Positions 46,001 through 54,668 are shown, counted from the stretch's first letter. The stretch: DNA of 64,000 nt from JAIQFF01 sp963788505 (GCA_963788505.1 CAWBGY010000009.1:558001-622000); one strand, 5' to 3'. The notes: generated by a model not told the origin, from the sequence alone. Program-made: numbers and translations.

Positions 46001-46096
46001 ATGCTGGTGGCGCGGACCCACACGCGGGTGTCAGAAGTGGATGCGGACTCGGACTCGGAAGGTATGCTCGAGCCGGCAGAACCTGCCTTCCAGTAG
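43007..46096 (+). CDS. RND multidrug efflux transporter (HAE-1 type)
   Basis: A 1029-residue inner-membrane proton-drug antiporter with 12 predicted helices and two large periplasmic loops. The proton relay is intact: Asp401/Asp402 in VVDDAIVMVENVE and Lys913 in SKNGILIVEFANH. N-terminal FIKRPVLSMVV and the family block FIVPSIYMLVA near the C-terminus are canonical, as in AcrB/MexF. It follows the adaptor without spacing. The drug range cannot be predicted. It marks the right end of the housekeeping part of the window. Confidence 0.95.
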   Translation: MKFTDLFIKRPVLSMVVSLVILIAGLQSIRSLSVRQYPRSDIAVVQVSTTYVGANADLVRGFITTPLERVIASADGIDYMESSSAQGLSTITVHLKLNYDTNAALTQIQAKVAQVRNDLPPEAEAPVIDLQTADNQFAAMYIGFSSSDLDQNQITDYLTRVVQPKLSAISGVQRADILGDRTFAMRIWLKPDKMAALGISPSAVHDALAHNNYLSALGRTKGSMVSVNLVANTNLTTPEEFRQLVVKNDNGVVVRLGDIADVVLGAQDYDQEVRFNGETATFMGVWVLPTANSLEVIKNVRAAIPGIQAQLPTGMKVGIPYDSTAYIQDAINEVLRTLSETLLIVIVVIFLFLGSFRSVLIPVVAIPISLIGAVFLMLLAGFTINLLTLLAIVLSVGLVVDDAIVMVENVERHIHMGKTPRRAALDAARELVGPIISMTITLAAVYAPIGIQGGLTGALFREFAFTLAGAVIVSGVVALTLSPMMGSKLLRAGDTERGFAGWVNRRFESVRQAYARTLSGTLRYRPVVLTLWAIVALLMIPFYMFSQRELAPAEDQGVVFGVIQASPNSTIDQTKLYTKQVYDVYHSFPESQSVFQITSPTGGFGGMVTKPWSERKKTTQQLLVESTGPLSKIAGIRVIPLTPPPLPGGGDFPVDFVVASPAEPQQLVDFANKLVAKAFASGLFIYADSDLKFDQPQTEVVFDRDKLRSQGVDLSQAGQDLSTLLSGNYVNRFSIQGRSYKVIPQVKRADRLTPEQLSQIYVTGSQDKLVRLSTFATLKTTTEPRDLKKFQQLNAVRIQGVVPPGVPLDQALRVLEDEAKTILPQGFTVDYAGESRQLRTEGSKFLGTFLLSGILIYLVLAAQFESFRDPFIILAGSVPLAISGALLFSFLGLTTLNIYSQVGLITLVGLVSKNGILIVEFANHLQETGMDKLAAIIGAAETRLRPILMTTAATVIGHFPLVLAKGPGAGARNSIGIMLVSGMIIGTLFTLFIVPSIYMLVARTHTRVSEVDADSDSEGMLEPAEPAFQ

Positions 46097-46127
46097 AGTG
46101 GATGGGCTTTCAGGCGGCTGCCTGCGA

Positions 46128-46725
46128 TCACTGCCGCATGTTCAACGGCAGCGCTTCCTGAAATAGCGCCAATTGGCCGCCGGTGTGCCAGAAAAGAATG
46201 TCATCTTCCGGTGTAAATGACTCGCTGGCTGCCCACTGTAGAAATCCGGCCATCGCCTTCGCAGTGTAGACGGGGTCGAGAACGACCCCTTCCATCCGCG
46301 CGAGAAGGTCGGTCGCGGCATCGGCTGCGGGACTTGGGATTGCGTAGCCAGCACCGATGAAACGCTCGTCCACCTCGACTTCCGCGGAAGCAAATTCGCG
46401 AGACAATCCAAGCAGTTCGTTGACGCCGCCCAAAACCTCTCTGACTGTTTGGGCGGCCTCTTTGGCGGGATCCTCGACGCTTATGCCGACGACTCTGGTC
46501 TTCTCCGGCCCAAAAATGCCGACGCCGGCAACGAGGCCCGCTTGCGTGCCCCCTGAGGAGGTGGCATGAAATATGCCGTGCAGGTTCAGCCCAAGCACGG
46601 CCGCCTGGGCAGCCAACTCGCGAGCGCCTTGTACCAATCCGAGCGCTCCGATCGGCGTCGATGCCCCGATCGGAATCACCATGGCGGTTTGTCCCTGCCG
46701 TAGGCCGGCAAGCCCTAACTGCCGA
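46128..46725 (-). pseudogene. Truncated D-cysteine desulfhydrase/ACC deaminase-like gene
   Basis: Only the C-terminal half of a PLP fold-type II enzyme remains: VIPIGASTPIGALGLVQ, ATSSGGTQAGLVAG and the end ILFWHTGGQLALF match D-cysteine desulfhydrases (full length about 330). The first roughly 150 residues, including the PLP-binding lysine, are missing. Recognisable homology ends around 46700, where an unrelated gene fragment begins head to head, and an in-frame stop lies just beyond. The ATG at 46682 could still give a 184-residue product, but it would lack catalytic lysine. Most likely a deletion-derived pseudogene. Confidence 0.8.
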
Positions 46726-47605
46726 TGTCAACGCGGCGATTCGAGGCCTCGCAGCCGGAGGGGCGGGGCCGATCTGGGTTCAGGATGCGCACAGTTCCGG
46801 CAATGATCGCGAGCCGGACCTACTGCTGGCTCAGCTCGACCCTCGGGCAAAGTTCGATTTCAGGGCCTACCGGTTTGATTCCACCACCACCGGCCTTGAT
46901 GGCTCGGCGGACGCTATCGTGTGTATCGGAATGCACGCCCGGGCTTTTACCGACGGCTATGAGGCCCATACCGAGTCTTTCGGCGCGAACTACCGGATCA
47001 ACGGAGTCGATTTCAGTGAGACCCATGTGGAAGCGCTTTCGGCGGCACGCTGGGGCATACCCGTCATCATGGTTTCCGGCGACAACGTGCTGGGGGAACA
47101 GCTGAAACCGGATTTTCCGGAGATGGAATATGCCGTCGTAAAGACCGCCAAGAGCCGCATGCTGGCGGTGCCTTTTCCGCCGGAAGAAGTGTCGCTGAGG
47201 ATTGAAACTGCCGCGAAGAAGGCGATGCAAAAGTTTCTTGCCGGTGAATTCCGGCCATACTATCTGCCGGCGCCCTACACGTTTGAGCTCACATTTGACG
47301 ACTACGAGCAAGCCGACAAAGCCGCGGTGTTTCCTGGCGTAAGCCGGGTGGGCGAGCGGAGCATTCGTTATGAGGCGGCAACCTTCGTCGGGGGCATGGA
47401 AGAGAGCTACGTACTGCTGAATCTCAGGAATGACTTTCTGGAATTGCTGACGCGAATCCTGAATCATGATCCGGCAGGCAGGAAATATCTGGATCAGCTG
47501 GAAACCCTTCGATGGCAGCGCAATCTGGACCCGAAGAATTTTCCGGACTGGGCGAAACCGGCTCCCGAGCGGTCGCACGACGCGCGCTTCTGGGGTGACG
47601 ATTAA
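46700..47605 (+). pseudogene. 5'-truncated M55-family D-aminopeptidase (DppA-like)
   Basis: The frame resembles DppA-type zinc D-aminopeptidases from GRQALTADVNAAIRGL onward, including VQDAHSSG, CIGMHARA (zinc His) and YEAHTES (active-site His region). The first 45-50 residues, which carry the D-x-E zinc ligands (DMEGIxG), are absent. The upstream part of the open frame (from 46661) is antisense to the truncated desulfhydrase and has no family similarity. It is therefore probably inactive, though a shortened protein could be made. The C-terminal part is extended beyond B. subtilis DppA and otherwise intact. Confidence 0.75.
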
Positions 47606-47701
47606 AGAGGACGGATTGACCTGAAGCTTCCTGTCGGGGTCATTCCCTTACCCTGCTGTTCCGAGTAATTTTGCCTTTCACCGCATGATCAGAGGTGGGA
47701 A

Positions 47702-48061
47702 ATGCAGTCGATCCGCTGGGCAGATATCCCCATTGAAACAATGAGTTCGAGGGTAACGCGTCAAGTTGTTTGGGGAGAACACTCCACCTTGGCTCGCTTC
47801 TGCTTTACGAAAGGTACCCACATATCTGCGCACAAGCACGATAGTGAGCAGCACACGTGCGTACTGCAAGGACTTGTGCAGGTGCGTACAGAGGGAAGTT
47901 CCGAGGTAGTCGTGAAAGCGGGCGAGATGTTGCTTATCCCCGCCGGCCATGAACATGAAGTGTGGGTCGTGGAGGATTCGGTGGTTGTGGATTTCTTCGC
48001 TCCACCTCGGTTTGACTGGCGCGATGGAGCTCACCGATATCTCACCGGTGATGGAGAGTAG
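47702..48061 (+). CDS. Cupin-domain protein
   Basis: A 119-residue single-domain cupin. Motif 1 is GTHISAHKHDSEQHTCVLQG (metal ligands His-x-His and Glu or Gln/His) and motif 2 is GEMLLIPAGHEHEVW, so a divalent metal site is likely. Small cupins of this form act as isomerases, lyases, dioxygenases or sensors; function cannot be fixed. The ATG at 47702 gives the whole fold. It opens the plus-strand catabolic island and precedes the PLP decarboxylase by 104 nt. Confidence 0.8.
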   Translation: MQSIRWADIPIETMSSRVTRQVVWGEHSTLARFCFTKGTHISAHKHDSEQHTCVLQGLVQVRTEGSSEVVVKAGEMLLIPAGHEHEVWVVEDSVVVDFFAPPRFDWRDGAHRYLTGDGE

Positions 48062-48165
48062 GAAATTGCCCAACGCTTCCGAAGTAGCGAAAGGCCGCTC
48101 GTCGACGCAATGTATGCTCGATCCAGCGAATGAGTTACGATCTCACTTGCCAAGCATGAGGACCA

Positions 48166-49620
48166 ATGTTCGACAGAGAGTTCTTTACGCCCCAGAACGG
48201 CGTTGTCTATCGAGAGAGTGTCCTTAAGGCAATAAGCGCCCTCCAAGAGGCCTTGCCGGCCAATGCTTACTCTGGGAAGTCCGCCTCCGAGCTGGCCGAG
48301 CTTCTTGAGTGCGATGTGCTGCCTGCCGGCGAATCCTCGCTGGCTGAAGTTTTGCGCCACCTGCAGCCTGTCATCGCCAATTCCGTGGTGCTCACACACC
48401 CCAACACGATCGCCCATCTGCATTGTCCCCCGTTGATTGCGTCGCTCGTGGGCGAGGTTGTCCTTTCGGCCTTGAATCAGTCCATGGATTCGTTCGACCA
48501 AGCTCCTGCCGCAACCATACTGGAGCTCACGGTCTCGCGGTGGATCTGCGCGGAAGCGGGCTTGCCTGCTGGTTCCGATGCGATTTTTACATCGGGAGCC
48601 ACACAATCGAACTTCATGGCTTTATTGCTGGCGCGGGACGTCATGATTGCGTCCCGCTGGAGCAGGTCCGTTCGACGGCAAGGCCTTCCTCCAGAGGCAG
48701 CTTGCCTTCGCATCTTATGTTCGGAGGTCGCACATTTTACGGTGGAGAAGTCGCTGTACCAACTGGGGCTGGGCACCGATGCTCTTATCAAGATTCCCGT
48801 GGATGACTCCTTCCGCATGATTCCGGACGCGCTTGCCGAGCGTCTGGAACATTTGCGAAAGAACGAATTGGTTGCCGCCGCCGTGGTGGCAACGGCGGGC
48901 ACGACGGATTTTGGTTCAATCGACCCGCTCCCGGAAATTGCCGCCCTGGCCCGCGATGCTGGCGCCTGGTTTCACGTGGACGCAGCCTACGGCGCAGCCT
49001 TGCTGCTAAGCGAACGACACCGGACTGCTCTGCGCGGGATCGAGCAGGCCGACTCAATCAGCATGGACTTCCACAAGAACTTCTGGCAGACGATCAGTTG
49101 CGGGGCTTTCGCCCTTCGCGACGCGTCCCACTTCCGCTGCCTTGAGGTGCATGCCGACTACCTGAATCCAGAGAGTCACGACGTATCCGGCATTCCAAAT
49201 CTTGTAAACAGGTCCCTGAGCACAACGAGGCGTTTCGATGCCCTGAAGCTCTGGCTGTCTTTCCAGGTCTTGGGGCGTAAAAAGTTTGGCGAGATGATTG
49301 ACCGAACTGTGGAACTTGCGGCACATGCTGCCACCATCGTTCGTCAAACTCCGTCACTGGAGCTTGTTCATGAACCGCAATATGGTTGTGTCGTGTTTCG
49401 CTATCGCTCCTCCAACCGGCAAGCCGACGACAACGTCCTGAACGCAACCTTGCGCCAGCGGCTGTTCGAGCGCGGGCTGGCTGTGATCGGCCACACGCGA
49501 GTCAGGGGCCGGCAGTGCCTGAAGTTCACATTTATGAACCCTTCGATTTCCGAAGAAGATGTGGCCAGACTCCTTCATCAGATTGTCGAGCAAGGACTTG
49601 AAATAGACAGTTCACGATGA
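48166..49620 (+). CDS. Group II pyridoxal-dependent amino-acid decarboxylase
   Basis: A 484-residue PLP decarboxylase related to aromatic-L-amino-acid, glutamate and L-2,4-diaminobutyrate decarboxylases. Landmarks: HLHCPPLIASLVGE, FTSGATQSNFMAL, ATAGTTDFGSIDPL, FHVDAAYG and the Schiff-base Lys304 in SISMDFHKNFWQ. Phe-His-Lys rather than Pro-His-Lys and the NFWQ context favour the 2,4-diaminobutyrate decarboxylase subgroup, but substrate is not certain. It is preceded by a cupin gene and followed by a 234-nt gap that contains operator/promoter C (49637-49684). Confidence 0.88.
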   Translation: MFDREFFTPQNGVVYRESVLKAISALQEALPANAYSGKSASELAELLECDVLPAGESSLAEVLRHLQPVIANSVVLTHPNTIAHLHCPPLIASLVGEVVLSALNQSMDSFDQAPAATILELTVSRWICAEAGLPAGSDAIFTSGATQSNFMALLLARDVMIASRWSRSVRRQGLPPEAACLRILCSEVAHFTVEKSLYQLGLGTDALIKIPVDDSFRMIPDALAERLEHLRKNELVAAAVVATAGTTDFGSIDPLPEIAALARDAGAWFHVDAAYGAALLLSERHRTALRGIEQADSISMDFHKNFWQTISCGAFALRDASHFRCLEVHADYLNPESHDVSGIPNLVNRSLSTTRRFDALKLWLSFQVLGRKKFGEMIDRTVELAAHAATIVRQTPSLELVHEPQYGCVVFRYRSSNRQADDNVLNATLRQRLFERGLAVIGHTRVRGRQCLKFTFMNPSISEEDVARLLHQIVEQGLEIDSSR

Positions 49621-49636
49621 GCTCAGCCAGTGCAAG

Positions 49637-49684
49637 TTCCAAGAATGGAATTGTGTTGATAGTCCGCGACAACCTGAGCATAGT
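49637..49684 (+). promoter_or_regulatory. Operator/promoter module C (upstream of SDR at 49855)
   Basis: TTCC (49637-49640), 6 nt, GGAA (49647-49650), 5 nt, -35 TTGATA (49656-49661), 17-nt spacer, -10 CATAGT (49679-49684). The operator half-sites, the N6 spacer and the 5-nt distance to the -35 box are the same as in modules A and B. The long leader (about 165 nt) before the SDR shows nothing else that I can name. Confidence 0.5.
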
Positions 49685-49854
49685 TCTACGTCCCGTGGCG
49701 TTGCTCTGGACACCGCTCGCAAAAGCAAGCTGGTCTTCAAACGCTACAACTCAGATTAGATGCCTCTATTTGGGGAAATGGCCTCACACAGCGAGCGGAA
49801 GCTCCTGGCCGCAAATCCTCAGGGCGGCGAAACGAAGACGGAGACAGTTTCTTT

Positions 49855-50649
49855 ATGAACGTAGACTTACATGGGCGCGTGGCATTGGTTACGGGAGCAC
49901 GCCAGGGCATCGGCAAGGCGATCGCCCTGGCATTTGCTGAAAACGGGGCTCAGGTGGCGGTGAATGACATCAACCCGGAAGGCGAGGAGACGGCGGGGGA
50001 AATCCGTCGACGAGGAAGGGAAGCAAGATTCTATTCCGCGGACGTGGGCGACCCTGACGCCGTCAATGAGATGGTGGCGGCGGTGACGCGAGCTTGGGGA
50101 AAAATCGACATACTCGTCAACAATGCTGCCGTCTACGTGGCAGGGGACCACCAGCAACGCCTTCCGATCCACCAATACCTGGACTCTGACTGGCGTCGAA
50201 TTCTGCGCGTGGATCTGGATGGAGTTTTTTATTGCTCGCGCGCCGTTTCCGCCGGATTCGTGGAACGCCGGAGCGGAATCATCATCAATATCGGTTCGGT
50301 CGTAGGCATTGTTCCCCTCCGTTTGCAGTGCGCTTATGGCGCTTCGAAGGCGGCAGTCATGAATCTAACCCGCTGTCATGCACTGGAAGTGGGCCCCTAC
50401 GGCGTGAGAGTCAACGCCATTGCGCCCGGCTCCACGCTCACGGATGCGACGCGGGAAATGTTCTATAAGCCTGAGGCCCGCAAGCTGGCGGAGAGTCTGG
50501 TGAGCCATATTCCCCTCGGCAAGCCGGGCGAAGTTGAGGACATCGCAAACGCGGCGTTGTATCTGGCTTCCGATGACGCGAAATATGTTACCGGGCAGGT
50601 GTTCGTCATCGATGGAGGTTGGACTGCCGGCTACATGCGAGAGTGGTAG
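49855..50649 (+). CDS. Short-chain dehydrogenase/reductase (SDR 1 of the island)
   Basis: A 264-residue classical SDR, NAD(P)-dependent. Cofactor motif TGARQGIG (residues 14-21), NNAA, and the catalytic Tyr161/Lys165 (CAYGASKAAV). The C-terminus IDGGWTAGYMREW is shared with the paralogue at 62037, and the long insert GDHQQRLPIHQYLDSDW before helix E is also shared. A polyol/sugar-acid dehydrogenase role is likely from context (sugar or 2-keto-3-deoxy acid oxidation). It begins at the ATG at 49855 with cGGAGA upstream and is followed by the ADC-family gene after 72 nt. Confidence 0.88.
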   Translation: MNVDLHGRVALVTGARQGIGKAIALAFAENGAQVAVNDINPEGEETAGEIRRRGREARFYSADVGDPDAVNEMVAAVTRAWGKIDILVNNAAVYVAGDHQQRLPIHQYLDSDWRRILRVDLDGVFYCSRAVSAGFVERRSGIIINIGSVVGIVPLRLQCAYGASKAAVMNLTRCHALEVGPYGVRVNAIAPGSTLTDATREMFYKPEARKLAESLVSHIPLGKPGEVEDIANAALYLASDDAKYVTGQVFVIDGGWTAGYMREW

Positions 50650-50721
50650 GAGTAAATGGGCTGGCTCGGCGCTTCAGCCGATTCAGCAGATAGGACCTGC
50701 GAAAGCACGAGGACAACCGCA

Positions 50722-51492
50722 ATGAAAGACCAGCCCTCGCCCGCGGCGAGCTGTTTCTCCACCCCATGGGACGCGCCTTTGGTTCCGAGGTTTCCGTTCA
50801 CCTACCGGAATGTTGAAGTCATGACCCTGGTGTACCGCAGTACTCCGGAGGCCATCTCAGGCTTACTGCCGCCGCTGCTCGAAAGAACGTCGGACCTGGT
50901 GCTGATACACATCTACAACATGCATGACGTGGAGTACCTGGGGTCCTACGGTGAGTGCAACGTGATGGTCGGTGCGCGCTTCCGTGACCAGGCCGACGGC
51001 GGATATTCTCCATATCTTTTTCTGGACAGCGATATCGGACTGGCGCAGGGACGTGAGGTGCATGGCCAACCCAAGAAATTCGCTCACCCTTCCATCAAAC
51101 TCCGCCAGGATTTGCTGGTAGGAGTGGTCGAGCGGAATGGCATAGAGATCATTACCGGCACCATGGCCTACAAGTGCCAGCGGGGCGACCTGGAAGTGTT
51201 GCGGAAAAAGATGGATTTCGTGACCAACCTCAACTACAAAGTCATTCCGCACATCGACGGTACGACTGCGATCCGCCAGCTGACCAGTCGAAAGCTCACC
51301 AACGTTAAGGTCCATGAGTGCTGGACCGCCCCTTGCACGGTGGACCTGAAATCCAACGCCCTGGCTCCGGTCTACAAATTGCCCGTGTTGGAACTGCTCG
51401 ACGGTTACTACTGGCGCGCCGACTTCACCCTGGTGGAAGGCGCTGTCATTCATGACTTTCTCAAATCAGACGACTCGTTGGTACAGGGATGA
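50722..51492 (+). CDS. Acetoacetate decarboxylase family protein
   Basis: A 256-residue member of the ADC superfamily. The Schiff-base lysine region is well kept: GREVHGQPKKFAHP with Lys118/Lys119, equivalent to Lys115/Lys116 in clostridial ADC, and LGSYGECNVMV holds the conserved Glu. Family members decarboxylate beta-keto acids or act as aldolase-dehydratases on pyruvate-like substrates. The frame is open from 50656, but the ATG at 50722 removes a non-conserved head. It lies between two SDR genes and probably belongs to their operon; in this setting it might process a keto acid intermediate. Confidence 0.85.
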   Translation: MKDQPSPAASCFSTPWDAPLVPRFPFTYRNVEVMTLVYRSTPEAISGLLPPLLERTSDLVLIHIYNMHDVEYLGSYGECNVMVGARFRDQADGGYSPYLFLDSDIGLAQGREVHGQPKKFAHPSIKLRQDLLVGVVERNGIEIITGTMAYKCQRGDLEVLRKKMDFVTNLNYKVIPHIDGTTAIRQLTSRKLTNVKVHECWTAPCTVDLKSNALAPVYKLPVLELLDGYYWRADFTLVEGAVIHDFLKSDDSLVQG

Positions 51493-51534
51493 AACGGGTC
51501 CGCGAACCATCCATAGCGAAATCAGGGACGTACC

Positions 51535-52284
51535 ATGCCGGAACAGTTCTTCAACCTTAGCGGACAAGTTGCCGTCGTCACCGGCGGAGGCCAGGGCATT
51601 GGCGAAGCCATTGCTAGGCGCCTGCATGCGGCGGGAGCGCGGGTTGCCATTCTTGATCTGAACCAGCTGAGCGCTGCCGTGGTGGCAGAGTCGATTACGG
51701 GATTCAGCATGCAGTGCGACGTCGGCAGCGCAGTGTCGGTAGAGCACGCGATCTCCGAGGTCCGCCGCAATTTTGGAACCATCGACATACTCGTGAATAA
51801 CGCAGGAATCCTGGGCAGGACCGCATGTCTCTGGGACCTCCAAGAGACGGATCTCGACGCGCTATACCAGACCAATCTGAAGAGCGTCTTCCTGATGTGC
51901 CGCGCGGTGATTGCAGAAATGCGGGAGCGCCGTTACGGCCGCATCCTCAATGTCTCTTCCATCTCCGGCAAGGAAGGAGTGCCAGGACTCATACCGTATT
52001 CCAGCACCAAAGCCGCGGTCATCGCTCTCACCAAGGCGCTGGCCAAGGAGGTCGCGGGGCAGGGCGATATCACGGTGAACAGCATCGCACCCGCGATTAT
52101 CCACACCAAGCTCCTGGATTCCATGCCGCAAGCAACCCTCGATGCACTGGTGGGCCGGATTCCGATGGGCCGCCAGGGAACAGTCGAGGAAATTGCGGCA
52201 TTGGTGCACTACCTGGTTTCGCGTGAGGCGTCATTCACCACAGGCCAGTGCTACGACATCTCTGGAGGACGGGCCACCTACTAG
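51535..52284 (+). CDS. Short-chain dehydrogenase/reductase (SDR 2 of the island)
   Basis: A 249-residue classical SDR. TGGGQGIG at about 16-23, NNAGILG, Ser in NVSSISG, and Tyr155/Lys159 (IPYSSTKAAV). The Asp after beta-2 (ILDLN) predicts NAD+ over NADP+. FabG-like in form, but the context indicates a catabolic sugar/polyol or 3-hydroxyacyl-type dehydrogenase. It begins at the ATG at 51535 with aGGGA upstream and is the last gene of the first plus-strand unit; the IclR gene is convergent, 88 nt away. Confidence 0.88.
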   Translation: MPEQFFNLSGQVAVVTGGGQGIGEAIARRLHAAGARVAILDLNQLSAAVVAESITGFSMQCDVGSAVSVEHAISEVRRNFGTIDILVNNAGILGRTACLWDLQETDLDALYQTNLKSVFLMCRAVIAEMRERRYGRILNVSSISGKEGVPGLIPYSSTKAAVIALTKALAKEVAGQGDITVNSIAPAIIHTKLLDSMPQATLDALVGRIPMGRQGTVEEIAALVHYLVSREASFTTGQCYDISGGRATY

Positions 52285-52372
52285 AAAGTGGCCGGATGGT
52301 TGGCTGGGACGGTCCGGCAATCAAGCTCCGCCGTTTTCATGATCGGCGGGAGAAGTTGGCGAAGAAAAGGAT

Positions 52373-53194
52373 CTAATTGTTGGGCGCAGTCCCGCGAGGC
52401 ATGGCTTCCAGAAGATTTCTTGAAATTTCGGTTGCCACTGACATCACTTCTTTGCCGCAGCTGGAGATTCGCCAGGCCGGGAATAGCGTGGTTGATCCTC
52501 GCACGCAGATAGATGCCACCACTCGCCCGATATGATTAAAGATGGGGGCGGCCAGGCCTCGTCCGCCAATCGCCGATTCTTCGGTGTTGAGTGAAAACCC
52601 TCTGGCCCTGACCTGGGCAAGGTCCGCCAAAAGATGTTTTCGAGAACAGACGGTGGCTTCGGTATATCGGGTCAGGCTGGCCTGCTGAAAGATGCTTTCC
52701 ACTTCAGGTTCTGCCAAGTAAGCGATTAAAGCTTTGCCCATCGCCGTGCAATGCAGCTCGAAGTGATGACCAATTAGTGCCCCGGGATATTCGTCACGAG
52801 GCGAGGTGGCCTTCAGGATGACGACGCCTTCGCTGCCGCGGCGAATGCCGGTCAGCACCGTCAGTCCGGTTCTTTTTGAAAGGTCTTCAGCAAACTGGGA
52901 GCAGACCGCCCCCAACTGCAAATCGGCATCGGTGATGCTGTTCGCCAGATCGCGCGCGCACATTCCCAGAATGTAACGACGGGCGCTGCCGATTCGCTGA
53001 AGATAGCCATGGGCCAACAATGTGTACACCAGGCGGTGCGCACTGCTTTTCGGAATTCCCAGGGCTTTGCCAACTTCTGAGAGAGTGAGACCGCCATCGG
53101 ATGTGGCCGAAAGTTCGAGGAGCTTGAGAGCCCTTTCGACTGCGGGCACCCCTTGGACGGGAAGGGGAAATCGGGTCGAGCCGATTGTTGCCAT
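52373..53194 (-). CDS. IclR-family transcriptional regulator
   Basis: A 273-residue regulator. The N-terminal winged helix lies at about 15-80 (AVERALKLLELSATSDGGLTLSEVGKALGIPKSSAHRLVYTLLAHGYL), and the GAF-like effector domain at about 95-265 contains HCTAMGKALIAYL and FSLNTEESAIGGRGLAAPIF. IclR proteins respond to small carboxylates or sugar acids (glyoxylate, KDG, protocatechuate). It is the only regulator in the island and lies between the two units, so it probably controls the TTCC-N6-GGAA sites at 49637, 54525 and 63943. Start ATG at 53194. The 247 nt upstream show no obvious dyad. Confidence 0.9.
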   Translation of the reverse strand: MATIGSTRFPLPVQGVPAVERALKLLELSATSDGGLTLSEVGKALGIPKSSAHRLVYTLLAHGYLQRIGSARRYILGMCARDLANSITDADLQLGAVCSQFAEDLSKRTGLTVLTGIRRGSEGVVILKATSPRDEYPGALIGHHFELHCTAMGKALIAYLAEPEVESIFQQASLTRYTEATVCSRKHLLADLAQVRARGFSLNTEESAIGGRGLAAPIFNHIGRVVASICVRGSTTLFPAWRISSCGKEVMSVATEISRNLLEAMPRGTAPNN

Positions 53195-53441
53195 AATCTG
53201 ATGCTTCCGCTCGCGATTATTAGCACAAGTGAATGAACGTTATCAAGACAGATCGTAGCGCAGGGAGGAAATGCGACTCTAAAGTGAAAACGATAGACAG
53301 GGTACAACTCGGGCGGGGGAAATGCCATCAGAGTGGCAGCGGAGGGCAGTCCTCCGGCTCGGCCCGCCGCTCAACCGCCCGCGGGGCCTGCCACACGCCC
53401 GATCACGTCACGCCGGACAACGTCGCGCCAATCCACACACA

Positions 53442-54449
53442 CTAGCGACTAATCGCCGCGATCATCTTTTCAATCGCCTGGGTACGAGAATCCACGACAG
53501 ACTCTATGCTGTACCAGGCGGTGTGGCTGGTCAAAATTACATTCGGCAGCGGCCTCAGTGGCGAATCAGCCAGCAAACGTTCGGGTTCGTAAACATCCAG
53601 CGCAGCTCCCGCCAGCCGGCCGCGGTTGAGCGCGTCGGCCAGTGCGTCTACATCGATCAGTCCGCCGCGAGCCACGTTGATCAGCAGGGCCCCCTTTTTC
53701 ATCCGCTCGATGGAACCGGCATTGATGAGCCCCTTGGTGCTGGGCAACAGTGGACAGTGCAGAGAAACGATGTCGGATGACCGGAACAAGTCGTCGAGAT
53801 CCACCTTGCGCAAACCCGGCGGAGCCGATGGGACCGCGGGATCCGCGAACAGGATTTCCTTGACCATGGGACGCATGAGGTCTGCAAGTTTGGTCCCGAT
53901 ACGGCCCAGGCCCACCAACCCCAGGGTCAACCTGCTGAGCCGAGTAATCGGATTTGGCGAGGTGATTCGCCAACCGCCCGAGAGCAGGTATTTCTGTGTA
54001 GCGTCCAATTGGCGATGTAGCGACAGGATCATGGCCGTGGCATGGACGGCAACTTCTTCGGTGGCATAATCCGGCGTGTTGCTGATGGTGATGCCACGTG
54101 CAGTCGCGGCGGGAATATCCACGGTGTCCAGTCCAATACCCACGCGCTGCAGGTGCTTGCAAGTGGCCGGAAGGGCGTTGATCACTTCCGCTGGCAGCGG
54201 GGCCAACAAGAACAGCACACCATCAATACGCTCAGCGCTGCGGATTCGTTCCAGCAACTGCCGCACTTGCTCCTCAGCGGGCGGCGGAGGCGGAGACCAT
54301 GCGGGCAACGACCAGGTGATGCTTTTGGCCGTCAAAATCTTTGCCTCCAGTTCAAAGTCGGGAAGCAGCCAATCAGCGACCAGGATATGAGCTTTGTCCA
54401 ATGCGTGACCTTCAGTCAGGGTAGATATTAAGGCGGCGTCTTGCGCCAT
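53442..54449 (-). CDS. D-isomer-specific 2-hydroxyacid dehydrogenase (CtBP/PGDH-like)
   Basis: A 335-residue NAD-dependent dehydrogenase. The cofactor fold has GLVGLGRIGTKLADL (GxGxxG), and the catalytic Arg (INVARGG), Glu (LDVYEPE) and His (TSHTAWYS) are present. The N-terminal 70 residues are unusual, with a Pro-rich stretch (SPPPPPAEE). The family interconverts 2-keto acids and D-2-hydroxy acids. Module A, which contains a likely operator and promoter, lies 76-95 nt upstream, so it is probably under the same control as SDR 1. It is transcribed away from the E1alpha operon. Confidence 0.88.
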   Translation of the reverse strand: MAQDAALISTLTEGHALDKAHILVADWLLPDFELEAKILTAKSITWSLPAWSPPPPPAEEQVRQLLERIRSAERIDGVLFLLAPLPAEVINALPATCKHLQRVGIGLDTVDIPAATARGITISNTPDYATEEVAVHATAMILSLHRQLDATQKYLLSGGWRITSPNPITRLSRLTLGLVGLGRIGTKLADLMRPMVKEILFADPAVPSAPPGLRKVDLDDLFRSSDIVSLHCPLLPSTKGLINAGSIERMKKGALLINVARGGLIDVDALADALNRGRLAGAALDVYEPERLLADSPLRPLPNVILTSHTAWYSIESVVDSRTQAIEKMIAAISR

Positions 54450-54480
54450 CAGCGACTGTCGCTTTGTAAATACATGACAG

Positions 54481-54544
54481 CGCTATCGTTGTGTATATGA
54501 ATTCCGATTTCCTTTCGGGTCAATATGTTTCCGCATATGGAATC
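54481..54544 (-). promoter_or_regulatory. Operator/promoter module A (2-hydroxyacid dehydrogenase)
   Basis: Minus strand: gattccatatgcggaaacat (54544-54525), 1 nt, -35 TTGACC (54523-54518), then about 17-18 nt to TCATAT/CATATA. The operator has TTCC-N6-GGAA half-sites. Of its 20 bases, 19 equal those of module B at 63943-63962, and the similarity continues through the -35 box and 12 nt beyond. The dehydrogenase ATG is at 54449. Confidence 0.65.
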
Positions 54545-54668
54545 AGCCAGAACCGCAGCTGGGCCTGCCATGCGTGGTGGCTTGCCCTGTCCCGTCCGTC
54601 CGACCCGGAGCGCCGGCCAACCCCGGTTCCGGACGCCGATTTCCTTCTGTCCCACCTATTGAACGTTG

